The position numbers and the translations under genes were made by a program. From Carnegiea gigantea (taxonomy: Eukaryota; Streptophyta; Magnoliopsida; Caryophyllales; Cactaceae), in contig JAKOGI010000445.1 in the NCBI GenBank assembly GCA_029747015.1, positions 186,001 to 250,000 of the forward strand: DNA of 64,000 nucleotides, in the 5' to 3' direction. Numbering within the stretch: position 1 is the stretch's first letter; each line of letters starts with the position of its first letter. Below are positions 35,619-47,205 of this stretch, piece after piece. The notes beneath the pieces were generated by a model. That model saw only the letters and a list, made by a program, of their open reading frames with translations, did no database searches and had not been told where the DNA came from.

Positions 35619-38298
35619 TGTATATGCCTAAAAATGGCATCGTATTTTTATTTCTTGACGACAAAAATTGTACCTAACTTGTGTATTTGAGGGCCCAAAA
35701 AGATTGATCTCTAAAAATTAAGTCTTAATAGAAAAACAAAAGAGACCAATAGACCCAAATTGATAGTATTTGGATGTAATTGAGATTTATTCTAGGAAGC
35801 ATAAAATTGTTGAGTTTAGACGTTAGTATTCTTCATTAAATAAAATTTCTAGTGACATGTTATATGCTAAAATATGATAAGCAATAGAAAAGATAAAAGT
35901 CGATTACTAAGACGTGTGCTGAAAATGACATATGTTCACTATTTCACTTATATCTTCTTCCAAAATTATCCAAATATTACCAATATAATTTTATTAGAAA
36001 CTAGACGCAATAAGCTTTCAAGGGAAAAAAAAATACACTCAAAAACAAAGGTCAGATGATGAAGTTATGGTCAAAACAAATTGAGCCGTCTACAGCTAGT
36101 CCAGCAACCCAGTCGAGTTGTTAGTGGAGCCTGACCCGTCCAGCAACCCGATCGAGCTCTGTAGTTTTCCCTTTCTAAGTACTGTTCCATATCTAAAATG
36201 TGTCTTAGCAAATTAAATCCTAACTGAATTAGTGCACATATTTGGATTAAGCTTAATGAGACTAGAAACAAGTCTCCTTTCTCTAAATTGATTCAACTAT
36301 TCCGACAACCACTATAAAAAGTAGGGCTGGTTTGGGGTTAGAGGTATAAATTAGAAAGAACTGAAAAAAATTGCTGGAGATTTCTAGTAGAATAGTACTA
36401 AAAAAGGCATAATCCTAAGAGAAATACTGACGGCATTGAGAAGGAGAGATTTGATTGATCGCTAAGAGGTATCACTTTGCTAGGTTCCTAGGTAAAATTA
36501 GGCGGGTTATCCTGAGGACGTAATTCTCATCCTCTCTCTATCCTCTTAGTTCATCTCGATTTATAATTTACAAATCAAATTGCCAAATATGTAATATTTT
36601 GGTAGTTTTTCATCCACTGTAATTATTTACTTCATATTTGACCAAAAATTGTACTTCTTTGCAGTATTTAAGCCATATTGGAAAATAGCTGTTAGTTATT
36701 AACTGTTTGTATTAGCTATTAGCTGTTAGCTATTTGAATAAGCTATTTACATTACACGTTTGAGTTAATTGTCTCTAAATAAAGTGTTAGGTAAAATAAG
36801 CTATTTATAAAAAATATGTTTAAAATCCCACACATGCCCATGTCTCTAATCTATTATTTAACTGAATTTATTTTTTATTTGTTGGTCATCTAACTTTATT
36901 TTCAACAATAAGGAAATTTACGTTATATGTACAAATTACCTTATTTTATATCTTATTTTCTTAGTAATTCTCTACAATTTGTACTCATTATTTGCCTCAA
37001 TTTCCTTTTAGTTTGAATCTATATTTACATAATAGCCATGACTTATAAATTTATTTTGTTATTTATGAGACATAATTTTTCTTTTCGTATGAATTAAAAT
37101 TTATACAAAGTTTAAATGAACTATATAAGTAAAATATGAATCAAATAACCCACATGAATAAATAAGTAACTAGCAATTAAGTAAAATAGAAATAAGATAC
37201 ATATCATGATACTATGTAATTATATTGATCATATAACAAATTAATTGCAAGGCTATTATAATAGGTAACATAAGATTTGACGGCACACATGTAATTTCTC
37301 CAAAATCTTGGCAATTAGGTCATTTCCATAAAAAGCCATTTAGAAAAGCACATTTGGAATAGCCTTTTGCAAAAGAGTTGTTTGGGTCCAAACAGCTATT
37401 TCAAACAACACAAACAACCCTTTACCAAACAATATATTGGTTGTTTGATCAGTCCAAATAGCTAAAACTCCCTAAAAAAACTCTTTTATCCCAAACAGCT
37501 CTTACAGCCAGACACCCGCTTAATGTGATTCATACTAATATGCTAGATGATTATATGATAGTGTAATTCAGATCCGAATTCCCATATTGAATACTAGAGA
37601 CTGTCAGTGATGATAGGCAATGATGGTGATGCACCCCATCATATCATCGTATCATTGCCCCCGAATCTAAATCTTTGGTTCAAGCCTATAGAATCAAGAT
37701 GGTCCCTATACAAGAGATTACTCGGGGGGGCTTTCAAAAAATTTTTGAAGCAAATCAACTATCCCTTCTAGTATCTCTTTTTGATATCTCTATTGGTTTA
37801 TGGTTTGAATCAAAAACTAGATTTTGTTTATAAGTTTTTCTTACAATTCATTGGCGACTGTATTAATTAATTCATTACTTTCGTCCTATTTCTAATTTAT
37901 GTTTTTATTGTTACTTTACTCTTAGGCAGAATGATTTTGGATTTGAGACAATACCATTGTCTAGACTATGGCATACGCCCAGCGCTAGCTTCTTGGATCA
38001 GGCTTACATCCAATTCCTAGATTAGGTATTGAATAGTTCCAGGAACCATATTTGGTAATTAGACCTGATTCTGGCCTAGGAACCAAGCCAAGTTCCTAGG
38101 ATTAGAATTCTACTCTAGTCTCCTAATCCAGCCAACTGATCTTCCAGAATCTGATTTTTTAGAAAAAGAAAAAACTAAAAAGCAGTTCTAAATTCCAAAG
38201 CAGAAAACAGAATAAAATAATAAACACTTAGCAAACAAGTCTAACCATTTATGGGAGATCGCAACCTGGGATAGGTTCCCTGGGGTGGGGTCCTTACA
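35619..38298 (+). repeat. 3' LTR of element C, containing a MITE
   Basis: Starts TGTATATGCC and ends GGTCCTTACA. It is 2,680 bp; removing the MITE and one duplicated TTAA at 36,672-37,523 leaves 1,828 bp, close to the 1,811 bp of the left LTR. It differs widely from the left LTR. Confidence 0.85.
36668..37523. mobile_element. 848-bp MITE (PIF/Harbinger-like) inside the 3' LTR of element C
   Basis: The element at 36,672-37,519 is flanked by TTAA on both sides (36,668-36,671 and 37,520-37,523). The left LTR shows the empty site 'gcgttatttaatgtgattc' at about 18,379-18,397, so the insertion is certain. Ends are GCCATATTGGAAAATAGCTG and, on the other strand, GCGGGTGTCTGGCTGTAAG, which share only a weak inverted repeat with TTTGG/TGTTTGG words. 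The target TTA/TAA core suggests PIF/Harbinger; no coding capacity. The interior is repetitive with 'agctattagctgttagctattt'. Confidence 0.8.
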
Positions 38299-40680
38299 CT
38301 ATTCAATAGTTGAGGTTGCATTTAACGATGTGGTGGGCTCTTTGTGTGAATCTCCTTCTATCTTGATTTCTCCCCTCCTAATTATATCTTGGATTATTTC
38401 CTTGATGAATAACAGTGTTTTATGAGGTGGCTAACAATCCTATTGCACGAGTAATATTTAGGATCACTTGTCTTGTTGACTTTGGCAGGTTGCTTTGGCT
38501 CTAGTAAAGGGATTGTTTTTGCAACCATATACTCATTAATATCCCTCGAACTTCATCATCATTGAACAGATACTTCTTTTCCTTCCTTTCTTGGAGGGTG
38601 AGTAGTCGGCTTTTGTCCTCTTGCTTGCCTTTGCCATTTTTGTTGACGTTTTCTCCATTGGCTGGCTTTGGGCTTATTTTGATAAAGGTGGCTGTGGAAC
38701 TCTCCTTTCTTGGTTAGCCTCTTCCTTTCTTCCCTCTTAGGTTGTGTGCTTTTCTGATGAAAAGTTGTCTTTCCACATAGTTTGCCTTAGACACAAGGGC
38801 ATCAAAGTTTTAACTAGCAGTGCCAACATATGTAGTAATTTGAATATCTAAGTTGTTGGCACTCATTTGAGCTGTTGATTACTCGCTTAGCTTTTTTGGG
38901 CATTGCAAGCTTAGACTCCTCCACCTTGTAATAAAGCTATTTATGCTCTCGTTTAGCCTTTTGTGTCTGTCAGCAAGGTCTATTATGGAAACCCTTCATT
39001 TAAAACTCACGAAGTGAGCTAAGAATACCCTTTGGAGGTCAACCTCAGTGTGAATTTACCCATATTGAACCTAAGTATACCACATAGACGCTGTCCCTTT
39101 AAGGGATTGTAGTAACTGTCTAATTAATAATGGATCATTTAAGGCAGTTTTGTCACGCACTTAGTAGGAATAGGCCAAATGTTCCTATGTGTGACCATTT
39201 ATTTCGCTGAACTTCTCAAAGTTAGGATTCTAGTAACCTTTGGGGAAAGGAACCGAATCGTAATGACTTGGATATGGCTTTGTATATCTCAACACTGCTG
39301 GATTCATGGCTGCTTAGGCTTCCTGATCCCTCAGGTTATCAACTTCTTGATATCTTATAGAGTGATAACTATGTGGCTACTGCTAACCTCATTAGTTTTT
39401 TCGCATGCCGTGTTTTCAGGGGGAGTAACGAGGTCAACTATTTAGACCTCTTTTTCTGCAAGCTTTCGATGTAGTTGTTGCATTTGTTCCTTGAGATTTG
39501 GAATGCTGGCCACTAAGACTGACATGTTTCAGCCTCATCATCCTCGATAATTTGGTCTTGTGGGATGACAACTAATGACTAATCTTCTTAGAAGAGCATT
39601 TTGCGGCCATCAAAAATAGGACTTGTAACCTCATTTTGTTATTCGAGTTGGTCCTTCCCTTAATCGAGAATGGTGACCAAAGATTGTAAGGTCACCTCAG
39701 CATATGTTAATGCTTGATCCCTTTGTCTTGTGATCAGCCCACTATATGCATGTGATTCAACCCCTATTGAGGTCAAGTCACTTTGGCTCTATGATCTAGA
39801 AGGGAATATCCTCCAGTCTTTTTTAGGAACTAGAGCAGGAGTAGCCTCCCTAACTTGTAGAGTTCTTGGCACTATAATAAGGGTGCTTGAGACTGAAGGT
39901 TTGATGAATTTAACATTTGGAGTTCTAGGGGTTGTTTCCGTAGAGGACACCATTACCTCAACTATGGGAATATCAATGGGGATAGTCATGATTAAGATTT
40001 GCCTTGTTGAGCATACTGGAGGAGCCTTTTTTACTTCTAAGGTTCTTTCCCCAAATAGCTCATTAGGGCTCTTCAAGGTTGGGGGTTATGTACTTGGCTT
40101 TGCCTCCTTTCCCATTGGATGTAGGGCACCAAACTTGCCTTGGGGCTGATGTAGGGACCCGAGCTTATTTAGGACTAGACTAGACCCAATCTTGCCTTTG
40201 GTGGGTTGTTGCTCAGGTTACTGGTGCCTTCCTTGTTAGGGTGCCCTCTGAGTTGGAACTTGCTTGGAGTAGGGAGCGGGCACTGGGTTGAGTAGCATAA
40301 CACTGATGCGAATGTCGCAGAGGATGGTCTTTGTTGAGAAGCCCTCCTTGAAGCTGTTTTCGCTAGCTCCAACGCTGGTGACAGAGCTAGCTTGGGTGCG
40401 CTAAGTTTGGCACGACGCTTATCGCTTATGCACTTGTTGAGCTTCAAGTTCTTGACCACCTTCTTGGTAAGCAGCTTGTTAGTCTTAGGGCGGCTTGCTT
40501 GCCCTCTCGAGACCCCAAAGTGGTTCCGATGAATTTACCAATGGAAATTCAGTAAGGACAGATCGTGCTCCCATTATGACCATCTAGACATTTCTTCTTG
40601 CCTTAAGCAGCTAGTGCTTAACAATAATGGTGGTGGGAAGCTCGTTAAAATTAATGGTAACTTGAGGTGTTATTTTTCTG
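38299..40680 (-). pseudogene. Element A: Tat-lineage gag, degenerate
   Basis: On the minus strand, words of a Tat-type gag appear in the usual order in alternating frames. A proline/threonine-rich N-terminal region is partly open at 40,459-40,175 and 40,076-39,789. An LSSLREF.MKGFHNRP block lies near 38,980-39,020. Then comes SKSFDALVSKANYVERQLFIRKA (38,740-38,830). Next is a lysine-rich linker with LTLQERKEKKYLFNDDEVRGI (38,530-38,620). Then KPAKVNKTSDPKYYSCNRIVSHLIKHCY (38,420-38,490), the histidine/cysteine-containing segment before the protease linker. Numerous stops make it a pseudogene. The reading stops at the edge of element C and matches in strand and lineage the pol pieces at 7.4-17.3 kb, so these are taken as one element split by C. 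The upper border is not sharp. Confidence 0.72.
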
Positions 40681-43038
40681 CAAAATCACACACAAGCAAA
40701 ACAGAAGAAAGAAAAATAACAAATATTAGTTAACATAAACAAATCGGAAATGAAAAGGAAAATAGGGTCCCACTAAGCTTACCAAAAACTATATTGAGCA
40801 AAAATTTAATAAAATATACAATACGCACAATACAACTCTCCGACATACAAAAATGTAGATTGGTTTTTTTCTTTTAGTAGGACCCTATTCAATATGATGG
40901 ACCCCCTTAATTACACCCCCCTTTCGAGAGATCAGTCTTTGATTTCGAGTCATTTTGTTTAACTTTTCTTCCTTTATTTTGTCTTAAATCATCAAAATTC
41001 TTTTTGAACTTGGCCCAACCTTTGTCATGGTTTTGACGATGAATCACCCATGTCCAAAAACTTAATTGAATCAAATAGTGCCTTATATATGCATCTTAGA
41101 TGAAGGGTACTATACATATACAATCTTTATGTGCAAGCTAGGAGACAGGTAATTTTATTCGATTTAGAATTTAGATTATACTCAGTTTTTGTTGTGAGTT
41201 GCTTGTGTATCTCTTTTATAGATGATCAAACCAACCGCACTTCTTTTGGTTTGATTTGTATTTTATTCTGGTTAAGTTTATAACCATTTAATTTGATTTT
41301 AATATATTTGAACTTAGTTAATAGCTACAATTCAATTTGGTTTCTGACCTTGAATTTTATTTAATTGGGCTAAACTAATAGCCACAATTTTCATTTATTT
41401 TTTCATTTGATTTTTGATGTTGATGGCTAAGTTATAATAATTTTTTTAGCCATTTCACACATTTTTTTTAATTTGCCGACTTAGCCCTTCTTGGGATCTG
41501 TCCACTTTTTTTGTTTTTTTTTTGGGACTTATGATTGCATCCAAAATTTATTTGTGGGTTCCTAAGTACTCATAATGAGATCAAATCAGCATAGTTCTCA
41601 ACCCAAAATTTGCTCTAGACACTTACTTATCTAAGAGAAGGAAAATTTAATGGGCTTGGATTTTCTTTGCTTCAAGTTTGGTCCATTTTGTCGACTTAGG
41701 ATTTGATATATTCGGGTTGGATTTTTCTTGGACCTTGGGCCTTACTTTGGGCAAAATAAGGTGCAATCGACCTGAAAAATTTGCTTTTATAAAGAAGGCG
41801 CATCGACTTAAACGTGAAAATTTGATTATTGACAACCCGATTATGTTATATCGAGTTTTTAACGTAACTTTAGTAAGATAAAATTAATATAATTCTAGTC
41901 GATGCTTGAGATAACCACATTTCATTTTCTTCTTTTGTAAATTTTGTTTAAGTAGATGTATGAATATTATTTACATCCACTGAGGAATTATAGTTACAAG
42001 CTATGGTGACTTGTTTGACTTTAAATGATGTTTTGATTTCAATCCGAAGCACCCAACTTCCTCAAGACAAGTATTTATCTTTTCCTCTTCTTTTATCATT
42101 GCCATTTGATTGTGTAGTCCAAGCGCATACTTATTTTTTATTCAAGGTTGGTTAATGAGATACCACAATACAATCATCATTAAAATCATCCCCTTTCTTT
42201 CCTTATATATATATTTTTTTTTTGGGTCCCTCGTATTACGTGGAAGCATTTTCAACCTTCCAGTATAAAAACCAATTGGCTTTGAAAGCCAATATATGAG
42301 TTGTGTACCCATTTGTTTGACCACATATATAATCATCATGATGTCCATCTCTTTTATGGTCAATACTTGTTTTAAGGCCATTTTATTAACCGAGCTCAAA
42401 GTTCTTGAAGAACTCAATACATTGGTATCCTCCCTTTGTGGAGTTTTATTGATCATTATGACTCGATATTCCAGCCTTGCTTTTAATTTACTGATTGTCC
42501 AAGCCCATCGTGACATAACGGTGAACGACAGCCTTGTCACTTGTCCTGACCACTTCCACCTCAAGTTGTTCACTTACAAAACCACCAAGTCATGAGCCAT
42601 CTTAAAATCCATCTTTAAGTAAAACCTTTCCCGAACCCATGATTCAATTCTCACAAATCAAAATTTATGAGTCCTCATCCCAAATTTTTATGAGTCCTTT
42701 CAAACCTAGGATTCTTGCGAATTCATCTTGTGAGTCTTTTGAACACAAGATCCTTACGAATCTAAAATCTTCAGAGTCTATTTTGATGATTCATGTTTGA
42801 GAAGAAATCGTTGGACTCTGAAAGCACTGGATTACACTAAATTCATGTCCTTCTTACCTTCAAGCTTTAACCTTCTGGTTTAGTTTGTGGAGTATGAACT
42901 TGCTACTTAAAATCGTTATTTTTCTTCTGATTTCTTCTCATTCTGGTTCAATCTTCAATCTCGCTGTTCTTACTACCCTTTTTTTTTTTTTTTTGTTCGG
43001 TGTTTCTTCACCTCACATACTTCTCCTTTTTTTCTTTA
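40681..43038. other. Unassigned AT-rich intergenic DNA
   Basis: No protein family, LTR pair or RNA gene was recognised on either strand. It may include the eroded 5' end of element A just above 40,680. The open frames at 41,647-41,881 and 42,142-42,595 lack any similarity I can name and have no supporting splice or start context. Confidence 0.5.
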
Positions 43039-43395
43039 CAGTATCGTTGGATTGAGGGGAGAGAAGGGGAGGGGAGGGGAGGGGAATGAAAGTTAATGAA
43101 CACTTATTCTCCTTGTTTGGGAATATTAAATGAGGACGAAAGAAGGAGAACCGAGGGGAATATTTTCCCCTCATTCCCCTCCCATTCATCTCATTTTTAT
43201 TCACTCCCAAAATGAGGGGGAAATGAGGGGAAAGAAAGAATTTTAATAGTTTTCCCCCCTTCCCATCCATCCCCTCCTACAACATATCCGACAAGTTGAG
43301 TACAAATCACCTTTCTTTCCTTCCCTTCCCCTCCATTACCTTCCTCTCTCTTCCCCTCCCTTCCCCCTCTCTATCCCAATCCAAACAATGTATTA
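43036..43395. mobile_element. 354-bp MITE with G-rich arms (PIF/Harbinger-like, TTA duplication)
   Basis: TTA at 43,036-43,038 and 43,393-43,395 flanks 43,039-43,392. The ends read ...CGTTGGATTGAGGGGAGAG and, on the other strand, ...TTGTTTGGATTGGGATAGAGAG, so the arms are inverted copies of a G/A-rich sequence. The middle contains further inverted GGGGAATG/CATTCCCC blocks. There is no coding sequence. The class is inferred from the 3-bp target and the GTTTGGATTG terminal word; family not identified. Confidence 0.7.
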
Positions 43396-46300
43396 GGGTC
43401 CATTTCTTTTCTTTTTTTTTTTTTAATTCTCCCCGTGGAGCTTTTACCTCCCAAATCTTTATAGAGTGAGAGTGAGGCAATTCTTTTTCTTCTGCCCACA
43501 TTGTAGTTAAGTGGGAAAATGGGTTAAGTGGAAAGCCATAGTGTAAACAATGAGAATGTCAGCACGTGCTTTCAAACTAAATTGGACATTTGGTCCACTT
43601 TTTCTTATATTAATTGTTTTATGCTTTGTGCAAACGCGATGATGAGAATTGGTATTCCCATGACGAAGCCCAAGGCCAATCCATCACTTGATTGATTTTT
43701 TTTTTTTTTAATTGGTTGACTTGGTAACTCTCTCAATTGGATTTACGGGATCCAAACTATAGAGCAGAAATTTTAATTTTAACCCATTCAATTTTTTTCC
43801 TTTTTTTGTGAAAGGATCATACTGATTTTATAAGAGTTAATTTTGACAAATTTTAATATATCAAAATTTCATGTTCAACATGTCTGAACTAGGCAAGTAT
43901 GGGCCTGGATAGAAGCAAAAATAGTTGACCGTTGTTGTTCGATCAATGCTCTTGGCCGGTATAATAGAAAACGCGAGGCCCGTATAATGGGCACGAGGCC
44001 AATGTGGAAGGATTTATTAAGTAAAAAGTTTGAATTTTGTTAATTTCAATGAGGTAGTGAAGCACACGTATGGATCCCATACGTTGGATGGTTCAAAACA
44101 AAAAAGATAGCTCATTTCTTTGGATTTATTTGTTTGCTCTTATCCAAAAATCAACTATTTATTATGAGAGCAAATGGATTAGACGCAACATTTTGTTATC
44201 CAGATTAATTGCTTTGTGTTTGTATATTTTCCCAACATGTTTCATGTACTCTCTCTCTCTCCCCTTGATACATCTCTCTAGATTATTGAAAGAAGTTTTC
44301 TCAAATTTGCTGCTTGAGAAAATTCTGATTTTGAATTATCCTAAATTGTATTTACCAAAACCGTTCACCAAGCCTGTGGAAGGGGCAAATAGCACCTAAA
44401 AGAAAGTATTTTTTCACTACTCAAAATCTTCACCCTAAGTGTCCAGACTTCATTTAAGACACAGCCAATACTTTCGTGTAGTCAATTCAAAATTTCCTTA
44501 TTTTGTGAATACTTTGCATCTTGTACCTGTTTTTGACTTATACTCTGTTATCGCCAAAATTCTTTTTTTGTACAATTTTCCTTCTCCAATTTATTATGGG
44601 CCTTGGGTCAGTTCTTTGCAACTATTGGTGAAGGTGTCCTCTAGTCTCCCTCCTCTTTCATAATTTTGCCTTGTACATAGTGACTCTAGTTCCTCATATA
44701 ATGCAGTTATGACCCATTATGCTATTCAGTGGAATAGTAAACTCTAGGTTGTAGGAGGGTTCTTTGACCGATGAATTTATGTGAGTAGCCTTATTTTACT
44801 ATTAGCTATGGGAAGTTTTTATAACTTAATATAACAAAAAGTTCTTAAAATGAAAAAAAAAAATCATAAATAATCAAGTGTAATGCTTATTTTTTTAAGA
44901 TCAATAAGATTTGCAAGATTGACTTGGTCACATGACCTTATCCTATTGGATCATGCTTTCTGGAGGTGCAGGTGAAGAAACTCTAGACGTGAATGGCAGG
45001 GAACTTAGAGCTATAAAATAAAGCAGCTACGCTGGAGAATGTGAAAGCATTGACTTTGAGGACCTGTTAAAGCTTATTTTCCAATTTTCTTGTGCATGTT
45101 GACAAGAGAGGATTGGGCAGAAGCTTCTTTTATTGAACAAATGAATTGAATAGCTAGGCATATTGTAGCTGAAATTCATGTGCTTATCCTTTCCAGGGAT
45201 GACATGAGCAATTCTTGGATCATGTCAACGTCACAATGGCTGAGAATTTGGCGAAATGTAATTTCAAGTGTATGTCACCGGCATTTCTGCGAATCCAAAC
45301 CATACTTGATCAACTTTAATGATAACTGTGTAAAATCAACTCAATGGATAACCGTGTAACATTTAGTTTTGTTCTTTTTAATTTAGTTTGATTGGAATGG
45401 TCTAAATGGAACTTATATGAATTAGATTGGCATTTTTGTTTAACTAAATTGAACTGAACTTATTTTTATTAAACTAAACTTATTTTTCGTGAATGATCCG
45501 AATTAGTTCTATTTCTATTGAATTTTAAACTTATTTTTGTTGAATTGAATGAGACTAAACTTACATTTGATTAACTAAATTTAAGAAATTAAACTTATTT
45601 TAGCTAAACTAAACTAATTTTTAAAAATAAATTAAACTAAACGTATTTTTTTTTTTGAAAAAAAATTAAGTCGAAAAAGAGCATACTCTAAACAGAAAAT
45701 ACTGAATTATTATACATGGGTTTATATTTTTCTATCTACTTGAGTAAGCTAGCTAGTTGGCATCCTATCATTTTCCATCATTAAGGAATTAGGTGAATTT
45801 TTTAGCTAGAAGAAAAGTAGCTATTCACATAAGAAACAGCAACCTTGAATAACTGCCAGTGCTGGTAGGAATTACATGTCCATCATTAAGTAATTGCATC
45901 TTAAATTTTCTAGTTTCTGACTGGCATATTTATACACATTATATGCTCTTCTATTTTCTTTTTCCCTCCCTCTAATAAAAGCCTCATTGGCAGATACAAT
46001 GATTGTAAAAAAAATTAAATTTGGGTCTAATTTAAATCGTGACAAATCAGATAATGGAAAAAAATCAAAAGGAATATTTATTAAATAACCAATTTACTTC
46101 TGCTCAAATAAATTAATCGAGCCCGAATTTGAATGATGGTTGGACTAACAAAAGATAAATAGAAAAAAGTCGGATTAAAAAGGCCCATGACCACAATTGA
46201 TCTTTGAGTCGAATACATTTAACTAATTAAATAGAACAAAATTTTGCGAGTGATATAGGTGGTTATCATGACATTTCCCTTGATTAGTTCACTTGCAAGA

Positions 46301-46524
46301 TCCAATCACATGATTCATTCATCCAGAGAGACTTATATTAAGTACATGAATATGAACTAGATTCCCGAGCCACACAGAGTGCGCAAAATATGAACACCAC
46401 AGAATCGCGCACCCACATTCTGAACATGGTTACAACTTACAACGAACTTCAAACTTCCCACTGACAATTAAACATTGAGACAAGTAAGGGAACAAGGAAA
46501 TGGTGGAAAATGAAGGAGCAACAA
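43396..46524. other. Intergenic region downstream of the CASPL gene
   Basis: No gene recognised. Contains a short (CT)n tract at about 44,251-44,262 and a degenerate low-complexity repeat at about 45,390-45,650 built on variants of 'ttaaactaaacttattttt'. The terminator and 3' UTR of the CASPL gene must lie just below 46,525, but no convincing poly(A) signal stood out. Confidence 0.5.
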
Positions 46525-47160
46525 TCACCAGACGGAAGAGCCCGGGGTACGGCGGTAAAGGGAGTAGACGTTGATGGCGACGAGGAGGACAAGCACAACG
46601 GCAGCAAAGAGTGATACTGCGATGGAGCTGCCAATGAAGCGGCAGAACTTGTCATAGACGTTGCAAATCTTGCCCCAGTTTACATGAGAGTTGCCCTGCA
46701 GACCTATGTATGCTACTCCACCAGCTGTGCCCGTTGCTGCTGCTACTAATCCCAGTACCAGCTGCAGTTCAGTTTTTGATTAGTCTTACTATCAATTTTG
46801 CTGCCTGCATGGCAAGTTTTTTTTTCCTTTTTTATTTCAAGGTGGCAGTTAATCACCATATAATCCATCTTATGATAAATCACCTTGAGACAGTGTTACA
46901 CAAGACTTACTGATTTTATTATATTTATTAAGCGATTTCCACGTACCTTATCAAATCATTAATCTAAGGAGTTGAAAATATCACAGGCATTCCAATACAT
47001 CATAATTAAATCGGTACTATCAGAGCTTGTATTAATAAAAGAGCTTGTAATATCAATTAAAAGAGCTTTTCTCAAACTTTAATAAATAACTTTTTTAATT
47101 CTCACATTCTTGGATTAATTTTCCTCTTCATTTTTATGCCAAATGAGATAAGATTACTAC

Positions 47161-47205
<45 letters not shown>

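Larger units (their letters stand above)
17290..38298 (+). mobile_element. Element C: Tat/Ogre-like LTR retrotransposon without pol, interrupted by CACTA element D and a MITE
   Basis: Homologous LTRs lie at 17,290-19,100 and 35,619-38,298, both starting TGTA.ATGCCTAAAAATGG. A primer site follows the left LTR. A degenerate gag of the 'KGKLPPKFTITDIKL' type lies at about 20,890-21,760. Tandem repeats precede the right LTR. Without the nested 10.7-kb CACTA and 0.85-kb MITE it would be about 9.4 kb. No protease, RT or integrase was found in its interior, so it is a gag-only, non-autonomous derivative. The LTRs are clearly diverged (about one base in four or five over the first 150 bp by eye), making it old. 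The flanking 5 bp are TTGTT and CTATT; they do not match, so the insertion boundaries rest on the LTR pair and on element A being readable on both sides. Confidence 0.82.

Noticed and set aside
42142..42595. Overlapping open frames of 143 aa (minus) and 99 aa (plus)
   Set aside because: No similarity I can name, no splice or start context, and AT-rich composition; chance open frames or decayed repeat.
44070..44663. Open frames of 109 and 74 aa in the intergenic region
   Set aside because: Composition is like the surrounding non-coding DNA and there is no recognisable domain or gene structure.
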